From Shewanella abyssi (GTDB taxonomy: Bacteria; Pseudomonadota; Gammaproteobacteria; Enterobacterales; Shewanellaceae), in NCBI RefSeq assembly GCF_023284025.1, contig NZ_JAKIKR010000005.1, forward strand, positions 1-64,000: a stretch of DNA of 64,000 nucleotides, read 5' to 3'. The notes beneath the pieces were generated by a model that saw nothing but the letters and a program-made list of their open reading frames with translations, searched no databases and had not been told where the DNA came from. Positions 56,015 through 64,000 of the stretch are shown here, piece by piece; position 1 is the stretch's first letter, and each line of letters opens with the position of its first letter. The position numbers were made by a program, and so were the translations under genes.

Positions 56015-56471
56015 AGCGATGCTCCTTTACCCAACGCTGACATAAATGATTCAGCTGAGAAAAGTCTCTCTCTGACAATAGCTGCGAAATGTGTTTAGCC
56101 GATTGATAGTTTAACCCTTCAAGTTGTTGTACCTGCATTTCGGTAAAAATATCTCTTGGGCTACTATTAACTAAGACGCGATACCAAAGCGCCCCAGTCT
56201 GGCTTAATTTATCGTCACTCAGTTTCGCTAACATTGCCGTGCGACGCATGACTTGGTTCATGACTGCCGCATCTTGCACTGTCATAGATTGCAATTGCCT
56301 CAATGCAGCTCGTCTATAGGCATTGGCTATCCAGCGCCGCCTTTTTCGAACAATTACCACGACCAAAAATAGTAATACAACAAACATTATCCCATACCAA
56401 CCTGGTTCTAAAGGCCACCAGAGGATTGATTCTGGCAGCGGTATATCCACCAGTTGAGTCACCAAGTTCAT
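55998..56471 (-). CDS. DUF4381-family membrane protein
   Basis: A 157-residue protein with one N-terminal membrane helix (about 25-45) and a helical cytoplasmic domain. The position between the DUF58 and VWA genes and the sequence (LVDIPLPESILWWPLEPGWY at the start) are those of DUF4381 proteins of MoxR operons. It overlaps both neighbours. Confidence 0.85.
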   Translation of the reverse strand: MNLVTQLVDIPLPESILWWPLEPGWYGIMFVVLLFLVVVIVRKRRRWIANAYRRAALRQLQSMTVQDAAVMNQVMRRTAMLAKLSDDKLSQTGALWYRVLVNSSPRDIFTEMQVQQLEGLNYQSAKHISQLLSERDFSQLNHLCQRWVKEHRFEHQS

Positions 56472-57406
56472 CGCGGTTCACCCATTAATAAACGACTTAA
56501 CTGAGTAATCACAGGTTCATAGGTATTAACCAGCCCCACAGGCAATGCGCTGGTTAGGGTCGCCTTTTTCAAACTCGCTAAGCGTTGCTGATAAAGCTCA
56601 TCGTATTTCAGTTGATTGTGGGCATTGGCTTGAATATTAATTTGCAGCTCCCCGTAAGAAACACTCAAACCATGGGCTGCCGTTAAATCATCTTCAAGCG
56701 GATCTTGGATAACAAAAAGCAGTACATTGGATTTTTGGGATAGCACTTCCAACTCTGCTAACTCCTCAATTTCAACCCCCTCTATATCAGTGATTAATAT
56801 CATTACACTTTGGCTGTTTAACGTAGCGATTAGCGGTCTAACTTGAGAGAGTAAAGAGCGGGTTGTTGTCGATTGTTTACTGTTTTTAAGTGATGCTAAA
56901 TCCAACTGATTATTGGCAGTCACTATCGCTTCGAGTAGCTGAATAACATTATTGCTGGAACGTTTAGGTGGCATTTGTACCATATCGCGACAACCGATAA
57001 CTGCGCCACCGACGCGATCTCCACCATCAAAGACTTGCCATGCTAACAACGCCGCCAAGTGAGCGGCAGTCACCGACTTAGTATTCACTTGGCTGCCAAA
57101 AAACATCGGTAAGCGTTGATCTACAATAATGTGTACGGGTCTGTCAGTTTCTTCAGAGTAGACTCTCACATAGGGTTTACCTAGTCGCGCTGACACTCTA
57201 GAGTCGATTTGGCGTATGTTGTCTCCCGCTTGATACTGCCGCAGCTCTTCAAAATTCAACCCACGACCTTTTATACGCGATGCATGTCTACCCGAGAGCA
57301 TTCCTGCGGGTCGATAACGCGGCGACAATGACAAATGACGGCTATCTTGTCGTAGCTCCAATAGCGCACTTAAATTGGTATAAATTCGTGGGTCTTGTTT
57401 GCTCAT
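56468..57406 (-). CDS. DUF58-family protein of the MoxR operon
   Basis: A 312-residue protein. The hallmark GRGLNFEELRQYQAGDNIRQIDSR-type region (ligand: residues about 47-70, then KPYVRVYSEETDRPV) identifies DUF58. The C-terminal half has a VWA-like fold (ILITDIEG). It overlaps the DUF4381 gene by 4 bases and begins 18 bases after the MoxR stop. Confidence 0.88.
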   Translation of the reverse strand: MSKQDPRIYTNLSALLELRQDSRHLSLSPRYRPAGMLSGRHASRIKGRGLNFEELRQYQAGDNIRQIDSRVSARLGKPYVRVYSEETDRPVHIIVDQRLPMFFGSQVNTKSVTAAHLAALLAWQVFDGGDRVGGAVIGCRDMVQMPPKRSSNNVIQLLEAIVTANNQLDLASLKNSKQSTTTRSLLSQVRPLIATLNSQSVMILITDIEGVEIEELAELEVLSQKSNVLLFVIQDPLEDDLTAAHGLSVSYGELQINIQANAHNQLKYDELYQQRLASLKKATLTSALPVGLVNTYEPVITQLSRLLMGEPR

Positions 57407-57424
57407 AACTTGCTCACAGTTAAT

Positions 57425-58402
57425 TCATAAGACCGGAGTCACGCTGACAAGCTCTCTAACCACATCTTGAGCATTTTTACCGTCAGCGATAGCGGCATAG
57501 GAAAGCATGATCCGGTGACTCATTACGGCCATTACGACCGCCCTCACGTCATCAGGGTCAACATAGTCTCTTCCCTCAAGCACCGCATGAGCACGTGATG
57601 CCTTATCAAGCGCAATAGAGGCTCTTGGGCTGGCGCCAATTTTTATGTATTTTTGTAACTCACTCTGAGGGTATCTTGCTGGCTTTCTGGTTCCCATCAC
57701 TAAAGCGACGATATATTTTTCAATACTCTCAGACATAAACACCTCATGCACTAAGCCACGCGCCTGCATAATCAAGGCTTCGGCGTTATCTATCTTGATG
57801 GCTGGACTATCATTTCGAACTTCTTGCCCTCGGGTTAAGCGAATGATCGCAAGCTCTGTGGCATCTTCAGGGTAATCGATCACTATTTTAAATAAAAACC
57901 GGTCCATTTGAGCTTCAGGTAATGGATAAGTTCCCTCTTGTTCGATCGGGTTCTGAGTCGCCAAAACCAAAAATACAGCTTCCATTGGATGACTAGTATT
58001 ACCGATGGTGACCTGCCGCTCTTCCATTGCTTCAAGCAGAGCAGACTGCACTTTAGGGGGGGCTCTGTTGATCTCATCCGCCAGTAAAATATGGTTAAAG
58101 ATGGGACCTGGATTAAAATCAATTTGGCTATTACCGGAGGAAGATAACGCTTCATAGCCAATAACGTCCGAAGGCAGCAGATCGGGGGTGAATTGCACTC
58201 GGCCTTGAGATAGGTGGAGCAGATTAGCAAGTGTTTTAACTGAGCGAGTTTTTGCAGTACCAGGCAATCCCTCGAGTAGCACGTGTCCATCAGCCAACAG
58301 TGCTAATACCAAGCCTCTTACGACATGCTCTTGACCTAGCACCTGCTGCTGTAAGGCAATTTGTAAATCACTCAGCTGTGAATATATCGCTTGGCTTTCC
58401 AT
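57425..58402 (-). CDS. MoxR-family AAA+ ATPase
   Basis: A 325-residue AAA+ ATPase, first in the bat-type operon. Walker A GLPGTAKT, Walker B ILLADEINRAPPK, sensor 1 ATQNPIEQEGTYPLPEAQ-type segment and arginine finger MDRFLFK are intact. It likely acts as a chaperone with the VWA proteins. ATG 58402 has AAGGAAAG eight bases upstream; an in-frame ATG at 58432 sits inside a hairpin arm and lacks a ribosome site. Confidence 0.92.
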   Translation of the reverse strand: MESQAIYSQLSDLQIALQQQVLGQEHVVRGLVLALLADGHVLLEGLPGTAKTRSVKTLANLLHLSQGRVQFTPDLLPSDVIGYEALSSSGNSQIDFNPGPIFNHILLADEINRAPPKVQSALLEAMEERQVTIGNTSHPMEAVFLVLATQNPIEQEGTYPLPEAQMDRFLFKIVIDYPEDATELAIIRLTRGQEVRNDSPAIKIDNAEALIMQARGLVHEVFMSESIEKYIVALVMGTRKPARYPQSELQKYIKIGASPRASIALDKASRAHAVLEGRDYVDPDDVRAVVMAVMSHRIMLSYAAIADGKNAQDVVRELVSVTPVL

Positions 58403-58431
58403 ACAGTGGCTTTCCTTTTTACCCGTTTCCA

Positions 58432-58472
58432 TTTTTAAAGGGTACTTAGCATTAATGAGTACCCTTTAAAAA
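58432..58472. promoter_or_regulatory. 15-bp perfect hairpin upstream of moxR
   Basis: TTTTTAAAGGGTACT (58432-58446) and AGTACCCTTTAAAAA (58458-58472) are exact reverse complements around an 11-base loop. It lies in the 5' region of the MoxR operon, just after the sulfatase terminator. It could be a second terminator for the sulfatase transcript, an operator, or a leader hairpin. Confidence 0.75.
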
Positions 58473-58478
58473 TAGAAA

Positions 58479-58496
58479 AAGGGCGCAAGCGCCCTT
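58479..58496 (-). terminator. Terminator of the sulfatase gene
   Basis: AAGGGCGC/GCGCCCTT, 15 bases after the sulfatase stop. On the minus strand it runs into a T-rich tract. Confidence 0.85.
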
Positions 58497-58510
58497 AATA
58501 ATACAAACGG

Positions 58511-60061
58511 CTATTTACTTGCAGGCTGCTGCAATTTCTCCATCACTTGGTCTAAGCTGAAGCTTGCCGCTTTTTGACTTGGTGGATATTCCTTAAATGT
58601 CTTAAGGAATTTACCGACATAAGCTTGGGCCGGAACCAACATAAACGCTCTGTCTAACATCCAATCCCAGTAAGTATTCGAGGTGATGTCGGCATTTTCG
58701 TATGGATCCATTCTCAAATTATAAATTTTTGGCAGTCTTAGCACGACAAAGGGCTCAGCCCACAGTGCTAACGTACCGCCCATTCTCTGCTCCATAAAGA
58801 CCAGCTTCCAGTTTTGGAAGCGCAGCGCAGCTAGGTCGCCATCATCAGTAAAGTAGAATATCTCTTCACGGGGCGCTTTTTTATCTTTACCGGTCAAATA
58901 GGGTAAAAAGTTATAACCATCGAGGTGATTTTTGAACGTCTTACCGCCTGCTTTATGGCCCTTTAATAGCTTATCTTTCACATTGCTATCACCCGCTGCT
59001 GCGGCAAAAGTCGGTAACCAGTCCATATGGTGCATAATGTCATTTGAAACGGAACTAGCTGCTATTTGTCCAGGCCAACGTATCATGGCTGGTACACGGT
59101 AAGCGCCTTCCCAGTTGGTGTTCTTTTCTCCTCGAAATGGCGTCGTCCCCGCATCAGGCCAGGTATTCATATGGGGGCCGTTGTCGGTTGAATAAAAGAC
59201 AATGGTATTGTCTTTTATGCCCAACTTATCAACGGTGTCGAGCAATTGCCCTACATGGTTATCATGCTCAATCATACCATCGGTATAATTACTCAAGCCA
59301 CTTGAACCTTGTAGTTCAGATTTAACATGGGTACGGAAATGCATACGGGTGCCACTCCACCAAACAAAGAATGGCTTCTTGGCTTTTACCTTTCGTTCCA
59401 TGAAGTCTATCGCTGCAGCAACCGTCTCATCGTCAACGGTTTCCATACGTTTCTTCGTCAATGGGCCTGTGTCTTCAATCTTACCGTCAGCAGAAGATTT
59501 GATGACGCCACGTGGACCAAACTTTTTACGAAACTCAGGATTCTTGGGGTAATCAATATTTTCAGGCTCCTCCTCAGCATTGAGATGATACAAATTACCG
59601 AAGAACTCATCAAAGCCATGATTTGTTGGCAAGAATTCGTCTTTATCGCCTAAGTGATTTTTACCGAATTGGCCAGTTGCATAGCCCATAGGTTTGAGGA
59701 TTTCTGCGATGGTTGCATCAGAGGCCTGTAAACCGACATCGGCTCCAGGCATTCCCACCTTAGATAAACCGGTACGGAATACACTTTGGCCAGTAATAAA
59801 GGTAGAACGACCCGCAGTACAAGATTGCTCACCGTAATAATCGGTGAACATCATTCCCTCTTTGGCGATACTATCAATATTGGGGGTTTGGTAGCCCATC
59901 AAGCCAAAGGTATAGGCACTGATATTAGATTGACCAATATCATCCCCCCAGATAACGAGAATATTGGGTTTGTCAGCCGCAGCTGCGCCGAAGGAGATTA
60001 ACCCTGCGGTAACAGATAGCAGAGCTAACTTTTGGGTAAACTTATTGCGAAGTAGCGTCAT
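58511..60061 (-). CDS. Periplasmic arylsulfatase-type sulfatase
   Basis: A 516-residue sulfatase with a signal peptide to about residue 29 (AAAA/DKPN). The metal site DD at about 40-41 (WGDDIGQ), the sulfatase signature SCTAGRSTFITGQ with Cys81 (the formylglycine precursor), GKNHLG and a downstream STDNGPH segment are all present. A C-terminal family domain follows. Cys81 must be oxidised by a formylglycine-generating enzyme, not encoded here. The substrate could be an aryl sulfate or a sulfated sugar. Own terminator downstream. Confidence 0.92.
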   Translation of the reverse strand: MTLLRNKFTQKLALLSVTAGLISFGAAAADKPNILVIWGDDIGQSNISAYTFGLMGYQTPNIDSIAKEGMMFTDYYGEQSCTAGRSTFITGQSVFRTGLSKVGMPGADVGLQASDATIAEILKPMGYATGQFGKNHLGDKDEFLPTNHGFDEFFGNLYHLNAEEEPENIDYPKNPEFRKKFGPRGVIKSSADGKIEDTGPLTKKRMETVDDETVAAAIDFMERKVKAKKPFFVWWSGTRMHFRTHVKSELQGSSGLSNYTDGMIEHDNHVGQLLDTVDKLGIKDNTIVFYSTDNGPHMNTWPDAGTTPFRGEKNTNWEGAYRVPAMIRWPGQIAASSVSNDIMHHMDWLPTFAAAAGDSNVKDKLLKGHKAGGKTFKNHLDGYNFLPYLTGKDKKAPREEIFYFTDDGDLAALRFQNWKLVFMEQRMGGTLALWAEPFVVLRLPKIYNLRMDPYENADITSNTYWDWMLDRAFMLVPAQAYVGKFLKTFKEYPPSQKAASFSLDQVMEKLQQPASK

Positions 60062-60486
60062 GAAAGATCTCCGTTCTTTAATACAAACTTGTTTTTATAC
60101 AAACCTGAATTCACCCTGCGCAAAAAGCGACTTCCAGAATGACTACGACAAATATAGTTGCTAACATTGAAATCACACGTTAACAGGGTGTAACCAACCA
60201 AACTTACAACTGTTAACCTCTAACTATAGATTAATTACCTACAAACAAAGCAGTCTTCTGTGATTTTCATGCTATTTATAAAATCGGTCTTTCATTCTTA
60301 GCTGTAGAATAAATCAAGAACAAAGTTTTTTGTTAAAGTATTTCCAAGGTTTACTCAACCGATCATGCATACAAAAGCGAGTCAGATTGACTTAGTGGAA
60401 CCGAGAGAAAGGGAGGGGAAGTAATTAAATTAGCAATATCGGTACAGGGCGTTTATAAATACGGAGCTAAATTTCAGGCACAAAAA
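60062..60486. other. Intergenic region upstream of the sulfatase
   Basis: About 425 AT-rich bases between the tRNA operon's end and the sulfatase start. No gene or clear control element is visible. Confidence 0.5.
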
Positions 60487-60506
60487 AACCGCTTTAGTAA
60501 GCGGTT
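60487..60506 (-). terminator. Terminator of the tRNA operon
   Basis: AACCGCTT/AAGCGGTT with a 4-base loop and T or A runs on both sides, 18 bases beyond the last tRNA. Confidence 0.88.
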
Positions 60507-60523
60507 TTTTTGTATTTAAAGAA

Positions 60524-60615
60524 TGGCGGAGAAGGAGGGATTCGAACCCTCGATGGGATTTAAAGCCCATACTCCCTTAGCAGGGGAGCGCCTTCGGCCA
60601 CTCGGCCACCTCTCC
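60524..60615 (-). tRNA. tRNA-Ser (GCT), copy 2 of the operon
   Basis: 92 bases with encoded CCA, a long variable arm and anticodon GCT in the loop CTGCTAA. Acceptor stem GGAGAGG pairs with CTTCTCC (one G-U). It differs from the first copy by two bases, one in the variable arm and one in the acceptor. It is the last gene of the operon. Confidence 0.97.
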
Positions 60616-60719
60616 GCAAAACATGGTGCGCGTGAAAGAAATCAACGTTCCTTCCACCTTATTAGTTATCAGATACTTTATCTAACGGCACTAAAAGCGC
60701 GAAATCTGTAAGCCTTATA

Positions 60720-60796
60720 TGGTGCGGATGGGAGGAGTCGAACCTCCGACCGCCTGGTTCGTAGCCAGGTACTCTATCCAGCTGAGCTACATCCGC
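60720..60796 (-). tRNA. tRNA-Arg (ACG)
   Basis: 77 bases, encoded CCA, anticodon ACG in loop CTACGAA, acceptor GCGGATG/CATCCGC. One of five identical copies. The ACG wobble base is expected to be edited to inosine. Confidence 0.97.
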
Positions 60797-60829
60797 ATAT
60801 ATAAAGATAAAACATTTAAAACAACTTAA

Positions 60830-60906
60830 TGGTGCGGATGGGAGGAGTCGAACCTCCGACCGCCTGGTTCGTAGCCAGGTACTCTATCCAGCTGAGCTAC
60901 ATCCGC
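60830..60906 (-). tRNA. tRNA-Arg (ACG)
   Basis: 77 bases, identical to the other four Arg copies. The spacers between copies are also similar, indicating tandem duplication. Confidence 0.97.
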
Positions 60907-60938
60907 ATATATTAAGGTAAAACATTTAAAATACTTAA

Positions 60939-61015
60939 TGGTGCGGATGGGAGGAGTCGAACCTCCGACCGCCTGGTTCGTAGCCAGGTACTCTATCCAG
61001 CTGAGCTACATCCGC
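60939..61015 (-). tRNA. tRNA-Arg (ACG)
   Basis: 77 bases, identical to the other four Arg copies; encoded CCA. Confidence 0.97.
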
Positions 61016-61054
61016 ATATATTAAGTATTAAGGTAAAGCTTCTAAATGATTCAA

Positions 61055-61131
61055 TGGTGCGGATGGGAGGAGTCGAACCTCCGACCGCCTGGTTCGTAGC
61101 CAGGTACTCTATCCAGCTGAGCTACATCCGC
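61055..61131 (-). tRNA. tRNA-Arg (ACG)
   Basis: 77 bases, identical to the other four Arg copies; encoded CCA. Confidence 0.97.
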
Positions 61132-61163
61132 TCATCAAAACATTTAAACACAAAAGTAAATTA

Positions 61164-61240
61164 TGGTGCGGATGGGAGGAGTCGAACCTCCGACCGCCTG
61201 GTTCGTAGCCAGGTACTCTATCCAGCTGAGCTACATCCGC
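61164..61240 (-). tRNA. tRNA-Arg (ACG)
   Basis: 77 bases, identical to the other four Arg copies; first Arg gene of the operon, 21 bases after tRNA-Ser. Confidence 0.97.
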
Positions 61241-61259
61241 ATCGTCGTTTACTTTAAGA

Positions 61260-61353
<94 letters not shown>

Positions 61354-61367
61354 GTTTCTTGGCGCAC

Positions 61368-61395
61368 ATATTACTGTTTGCCGAAAATAAGTCAA
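61368..61395 (-). promoter_or_regulatory. Promoter of the tRNA operon
   Basis: On the minus strand TTGACT (61395-61390) and TAATAT (61373-61368) are 16 bases apart. A GC-rich discriminator GTGCGCC follows, typical of stringently controlled stable-RNA promoters. The tRNA-Ser gene begins 14 bases after the -10 box. Confidence 0.8.
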
Positions 61396-61501
61396 ACCAT
61401 TTTTAAGAATCTATTTCCGTTTGAACTGTTTTTAAGCATGTTGCCTGTATATACGCCTAAGAACGGCCATAATGAGACTTTTCATATCCGAGAAAATAAA
61501 A

Positions 61502-61523
61502 AAGCCAGTTAAAAAACTAGCTT
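61502..61523 (-). terminator. Terminator of csrA
   Basis: AAGCCAGTT/AACTAGCTT with one mismatch and a 4-base loop, 31 bases after csrA. On the minus strand it is followed by a T-rich run. Confidence 0.75.
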
Positions 61524-61553
61524 CTAAAATTCTCAGTAATCATCAGACTACAA

Positions 61554-61751
61554 TCAGAAATTTCCGCCTTCTGGAGCGGTACCTGATTTTTCTGCTTGAA
61601 TGCGTTGATAAATCTCTTCACGATGGACAGAGACCTCTTTAGGTGCATTTACACCAATTCTTACTTGGTTACCTTTAACGCCTAATACAGTGACCGTAAC
61701 TTCATCACCAATCATCAGTGTTTCACCAACACGACGAGTCAATATCAGCAT
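61554..61751 (-). CDS. csrA: Carbon storage regulator CsrA
   Basis: A 65-residue RNA-binding regulator, full length, with [20 protein letters not shown] and [10 protein letters not shown], including the RNA-contacting Leu4/Arg6 and Arg44 regions. It binds GGA motifs in mRNA leaders and is normally controlled by CsrB-type RNAs. AAAGGAGC precedes the ATG. It lies between alaS and the tRNA operon, as in many gammaproteobacteria, and has its own terminator. Confidence 0.97.
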   Translation of the reverse strand: MLILTRRVGETLMIGDEVTVTVLGVKGNQVRIGVNAPKEVSVHREEIYQRIQAEKSGTAPEGGNF

Positions 61752-62175
61752 TATTTTGCTCCTTTAGTTCCTAAATCTGCTTTATACGGCATTATTCCGC
61801 TATATACTTATTATAGAGTTAGCTTAGTACAAATTAACAGTATTCAATTTGAAATACGCTAATTAATTGCACCTTTACTGCCTTCATCTACAGTTTTAAC
61901 ATCAAAACCCTACAAGCCATATTAAAAAATTCTGCACTAAAAAGACTATGATCAAATATAGGGATTGAACAGACATAAAAAAGTTTTTAAAACTATTTCA
62001 GCAACCGCCCTACACTCAACTAGCCACACAACTTTTTATTGTCGCAACCAACCATACCAAAGTTAACTGGTATATCTACTAGTTTTCGCGTAAATAGTGA
62101 TATTCATGCAATTAGTTTGCTAAACATACGCACTATCATTAGTACTTATGCTAGCTTTTACCCCTCAGACAACAA
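61752..62175. other. Gap between alaS and csrA
   Basis: About 420 AT-rich bases without any gene. It should hold the csrA promoter. No remnant of lysC, which often lies here in relatives, can be read. Confidence 0.5.
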
Positions 62176-62198
62176 AAAACGCCCATAAAGAGCGTTTT
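62176..62198 (-). terminator. Terminator of alaS
   Basis: AAAACGC/GCGTTTT with a 9-base loop, 27 bases beyond the alaS stop. On the minus strand it is followed by six T. Confidence 0.8.
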
Positions 62199-62225
62199 CC
62201 AAACTTTCATTAAACAATCGAGCGA

Positions 62226-64000
62226 TTAAGCTAACTTGTCAGCAATCCAAGGGATGACACTATCAAGTGCAGTTTGGAGGTTTTCAGGCTGACTACCGCC
62301 CGCTTGCGCCATATCTGGACGCCCACCCCCTTTACCACCGACTTGAACAGCAATAGAAGCTACAAGCTCGCCCGCTTTGACCTTCCCAGTGAGATCTTTA
62401 GTCACACCCACGATTAGATTCACCTTAGCGTCGCCTGCGATACCTAATACCACAATACCAGACTTAAGCTTCTGCTTGAGCTCATCTTGCAAGCCACGAA
62501 GTGAGCCAGCATCAACACCTTCAAGCTTCTTAACTAAAACGTTAATGCCATTGACGTCAATTGCTTCACCCGCTAGATCGGCACTGGTTGCAGCCGCAAG
62601 CTTATCTTTTAACTGTGAAAGCTCTTTCTCAAGAGATTTAGCCTTGTCCAGTTGCGCCTTAAGCTTTACAACAACAGAAGCACTATCGCCCTTCAATAAT
62701 GACGCTGCTTCTTCAAGTTGAGCTTGTTGCTTAGTAATGTAAGCCAGTGCCGCAGCACCCGTTACCGCTTCGATTCGACGCACACCTGCTGCAATACCAC
62801 CTTCAGAGGTGATCTTAAACAAACCGATATCGCCCGTACGTCCGACGTGGGTTCCGCCACAGAGTTCAATTGAGAAATCGCCCATCGCCACAACACGAAC
62901 TTCGTCGTCATACTTCTCGCCAAATAACGCCATCGCGCCTTTCTCTTTGGCTTGCTCTATGTCCATCACTTCAGCGGTTAAGGCGTGGTTACGGCGGATT
63001 TGAGTATTGACCAACGCTTCAACCTCTTTAACTTCTGAGGCTTTAACAGCTTCAAAATGAGAGAAGTCAAAACGTAAACGCTCAGGGTCGACTAATGAGC
63101 CTTTCTGAGAGACATGCGTGCCTAGCACTTGACGCAGCGCTGCGTGAAGTAAATGGGTAACAGAGTGGTTTAACTCTGTACTTTGGCGACTCTCTTTATC
63201 CACATGAGTAGAGACTGGCTGACCTACCGGAATTGAGCCAACCGCTAGTTTTCCGATATGACCAATTGCTTGGCCGTATTTTTGAGTATCGGTAACGTTA
63301 AACTCAATACCATCAGCAATCAGTAGACCTTTATCGCCACACTGACCACCAGACTCACCATAAAACGCTGTGCTGTCGAGTACGATTACCGCTTCATCAC
63401 CTGCCGTAAGCTCGCTGACTGATGCACCCGTTTTGTAGATAGCGGTGACTATGGCTTGATTACTAAGCGCCTCATAACCAACAAAAGCACTCTGGGCATC
63501 AATCTTTAGGCCATCATTATAATCTGTTTCAAATTGACCTGCGGCTTGAGCGCGACTTCGCTGCTGTGCCATTGCGCTTTTAAAACCCGCTTCATCGACA
63601 GTAATATTCCGCTCACGACAAACATCAGCGGTTAAATCGACAGGGAATCCATAGGTATCATATAATTTGAAGGCTGTTTCACCGTCTAATACATCACCTT
63701 TCAGATTCGATAATGCATTATCAAGAATGCCTAGACCGCGCTCGAGTGTACGAGCAAACTGCTCTTCTTCAGCTTTAAGCGACTTTTCAACAATCGCTTG
63801 AGTTGCTACTAACCCTTTAGCAGCATCGCCCATGACATCAATCAACGTCGGTAGCAACTTATAGAAGAAGCTGCTAGTCGCGCCTAGTTTATTGCCGTGA
63901 CGAACAGCACGGCGAATAATACGACGCAATACATAACCGCGGCCTTCATTTGACGGCATCACACCATCAGCAATTAAAAATGCACATGAGCGGATATGAT
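62226..64000 (-). CDS. alaS: Alanyl-tRNA synthetase, 3' part (5' end outside window)
   Basis: The frame is open to the right edge, so only the last about 590 of some 875 residues are present. The first visible residues [13 protein letters not shown] then [14 protein letters not shown] belong to the aminoacylation domain. The editing domain follows with its zinc/catalytic [12 protein letters not shown] (HxxxH) and [13 protein letters not shown] motifs. The C-terminal C-Ala region with [15 protein letters not shown] ends the protein. The C-terminus is intact. Confidence 0.98.
   Translation of the reverse strand, partial: HIRSCAFLIADGVMPSNEGRGYVLRRIIRRAVRHGNKLGATSSFFYKLLPTLIDVMGDAAKGLVATQAIVEKSLKAEEEQFARTLERGLGILDNALSNLKGDVLDGETAFKLYDTYGFPVDLTADVCRERNITVDEAGFKSAMAQQRSRAQAAGQFETDYNDGLKIDAQSAFVGYEALSNQAIVTAIYKTGASVSELTAGDEAVIVLDSTAFYGESGGQCGDKGLLIADGIEFNVTDTQKYGQAIGHIGKLAVGSIPVGQPVSTHVDKESRQSTELNHSVTHLLHAALRQVLGTHVSQKGSLVDPERLRFDFSHFEAVKASEVKEVEALVNTQIRRNHALTAEVMDIEQAKEKGAMALFGEKYDDEVRVVAMGDFSIELCGGTHVGRTGDIGLFKITSEGGIAAGVRRIEAVTGAAALAYITKQQAQLEEAASLLKGDSASVVVKLKAQLDKAKSLEKELSQLKDKLAAATSADLAGEAIDVNGINVLVKKLEGVDAGSLRGLQDELKQKLKSGIVVLGIAGDAKVNLIVGVTKDLTGKVKAGELVASIAVQVGGKGGGRPDMAQAGGSQPENLQTALDSVIPWIADKLA

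Overview
The window looks like a chromosomal segment of a marine Shewanella-type gammaproteobacterium. The main pointers are a ten-heme OmcA/MtrC-family outer-membrane cytochrome, a Na+-pumping oxaloacetate decarboxylase (oadGAB), gshA, two type I secretion loci, and the alaS - csrA - tRNA-Ser/tRNA-Arg block at the right end. The genus is inferred from gene content; no search was run.

Layout, left to right. 1-541: a perfect 45-bp inverted repeat at the very edge, then a decayed small reading frame. 542-3956: a LysR regulator convergent with the decaheme lipoprotein cytochrome. 4.1-5.4 kb: AT-rich accessory DNA with two fragments of an IS200/RAYT-type transposase, two tiny membrane-protein genes and a duplicated ~62-bp repeat. 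5.4-10.5 kb, all on the minus strand: a microcin-type export locus made of an HlyD/CvaA-like adaptor, a C39-peptidase ABC exporter, a double-glycine peptide precursor whose leader is broken by one extra base, a second leader remnant in a duplicated promoter/leader block, and a rhomboid intramembrane protease. This is the most interesting part of the window.

10.9-34.9 kb: mostly housekeeping and envelope genes: yjdM, nfsA with a divergent AraC regulator, an LpxR-like lipid A deacylase, bshA next to a symporter/solute-binding fusion, an LruC-domain protein with a lipoprotein partner, a SYLF lipoprotein, a 264-bp MITE-like element, a DUF2955/EmrA-like pair, a tricorn-type protease, an ECF sigma/anti-sigma pair, purE, a GGDEF protein, a lytic transglycosylase and gshA.

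35-48.3 kb: an M16 peptidase, a dicarboxylate symporter, and a second type I secretion operon (PrtD-like ABC, HlyD, and a 1762-residue protein made almost entirely of RTX repeats). 48.5-51.7 kb: oadGAB. 52.2-58.4 kb: a tightly overlapping MoxR-DUF58-DUF4381-VWA-VWA/TPR-BatD operon. 58.5-60.1 kb: a periplasmic sulfatase. 60.5-64 kb: a seven-tRNA operon (Ser, five identical Arg, Ser), csrA, and the 3' two-thirds of alaS, which runs off the right edge.

All coordinates, starts and motifs come from reading the sequence. Family names come from recognised motifs and are not database results.
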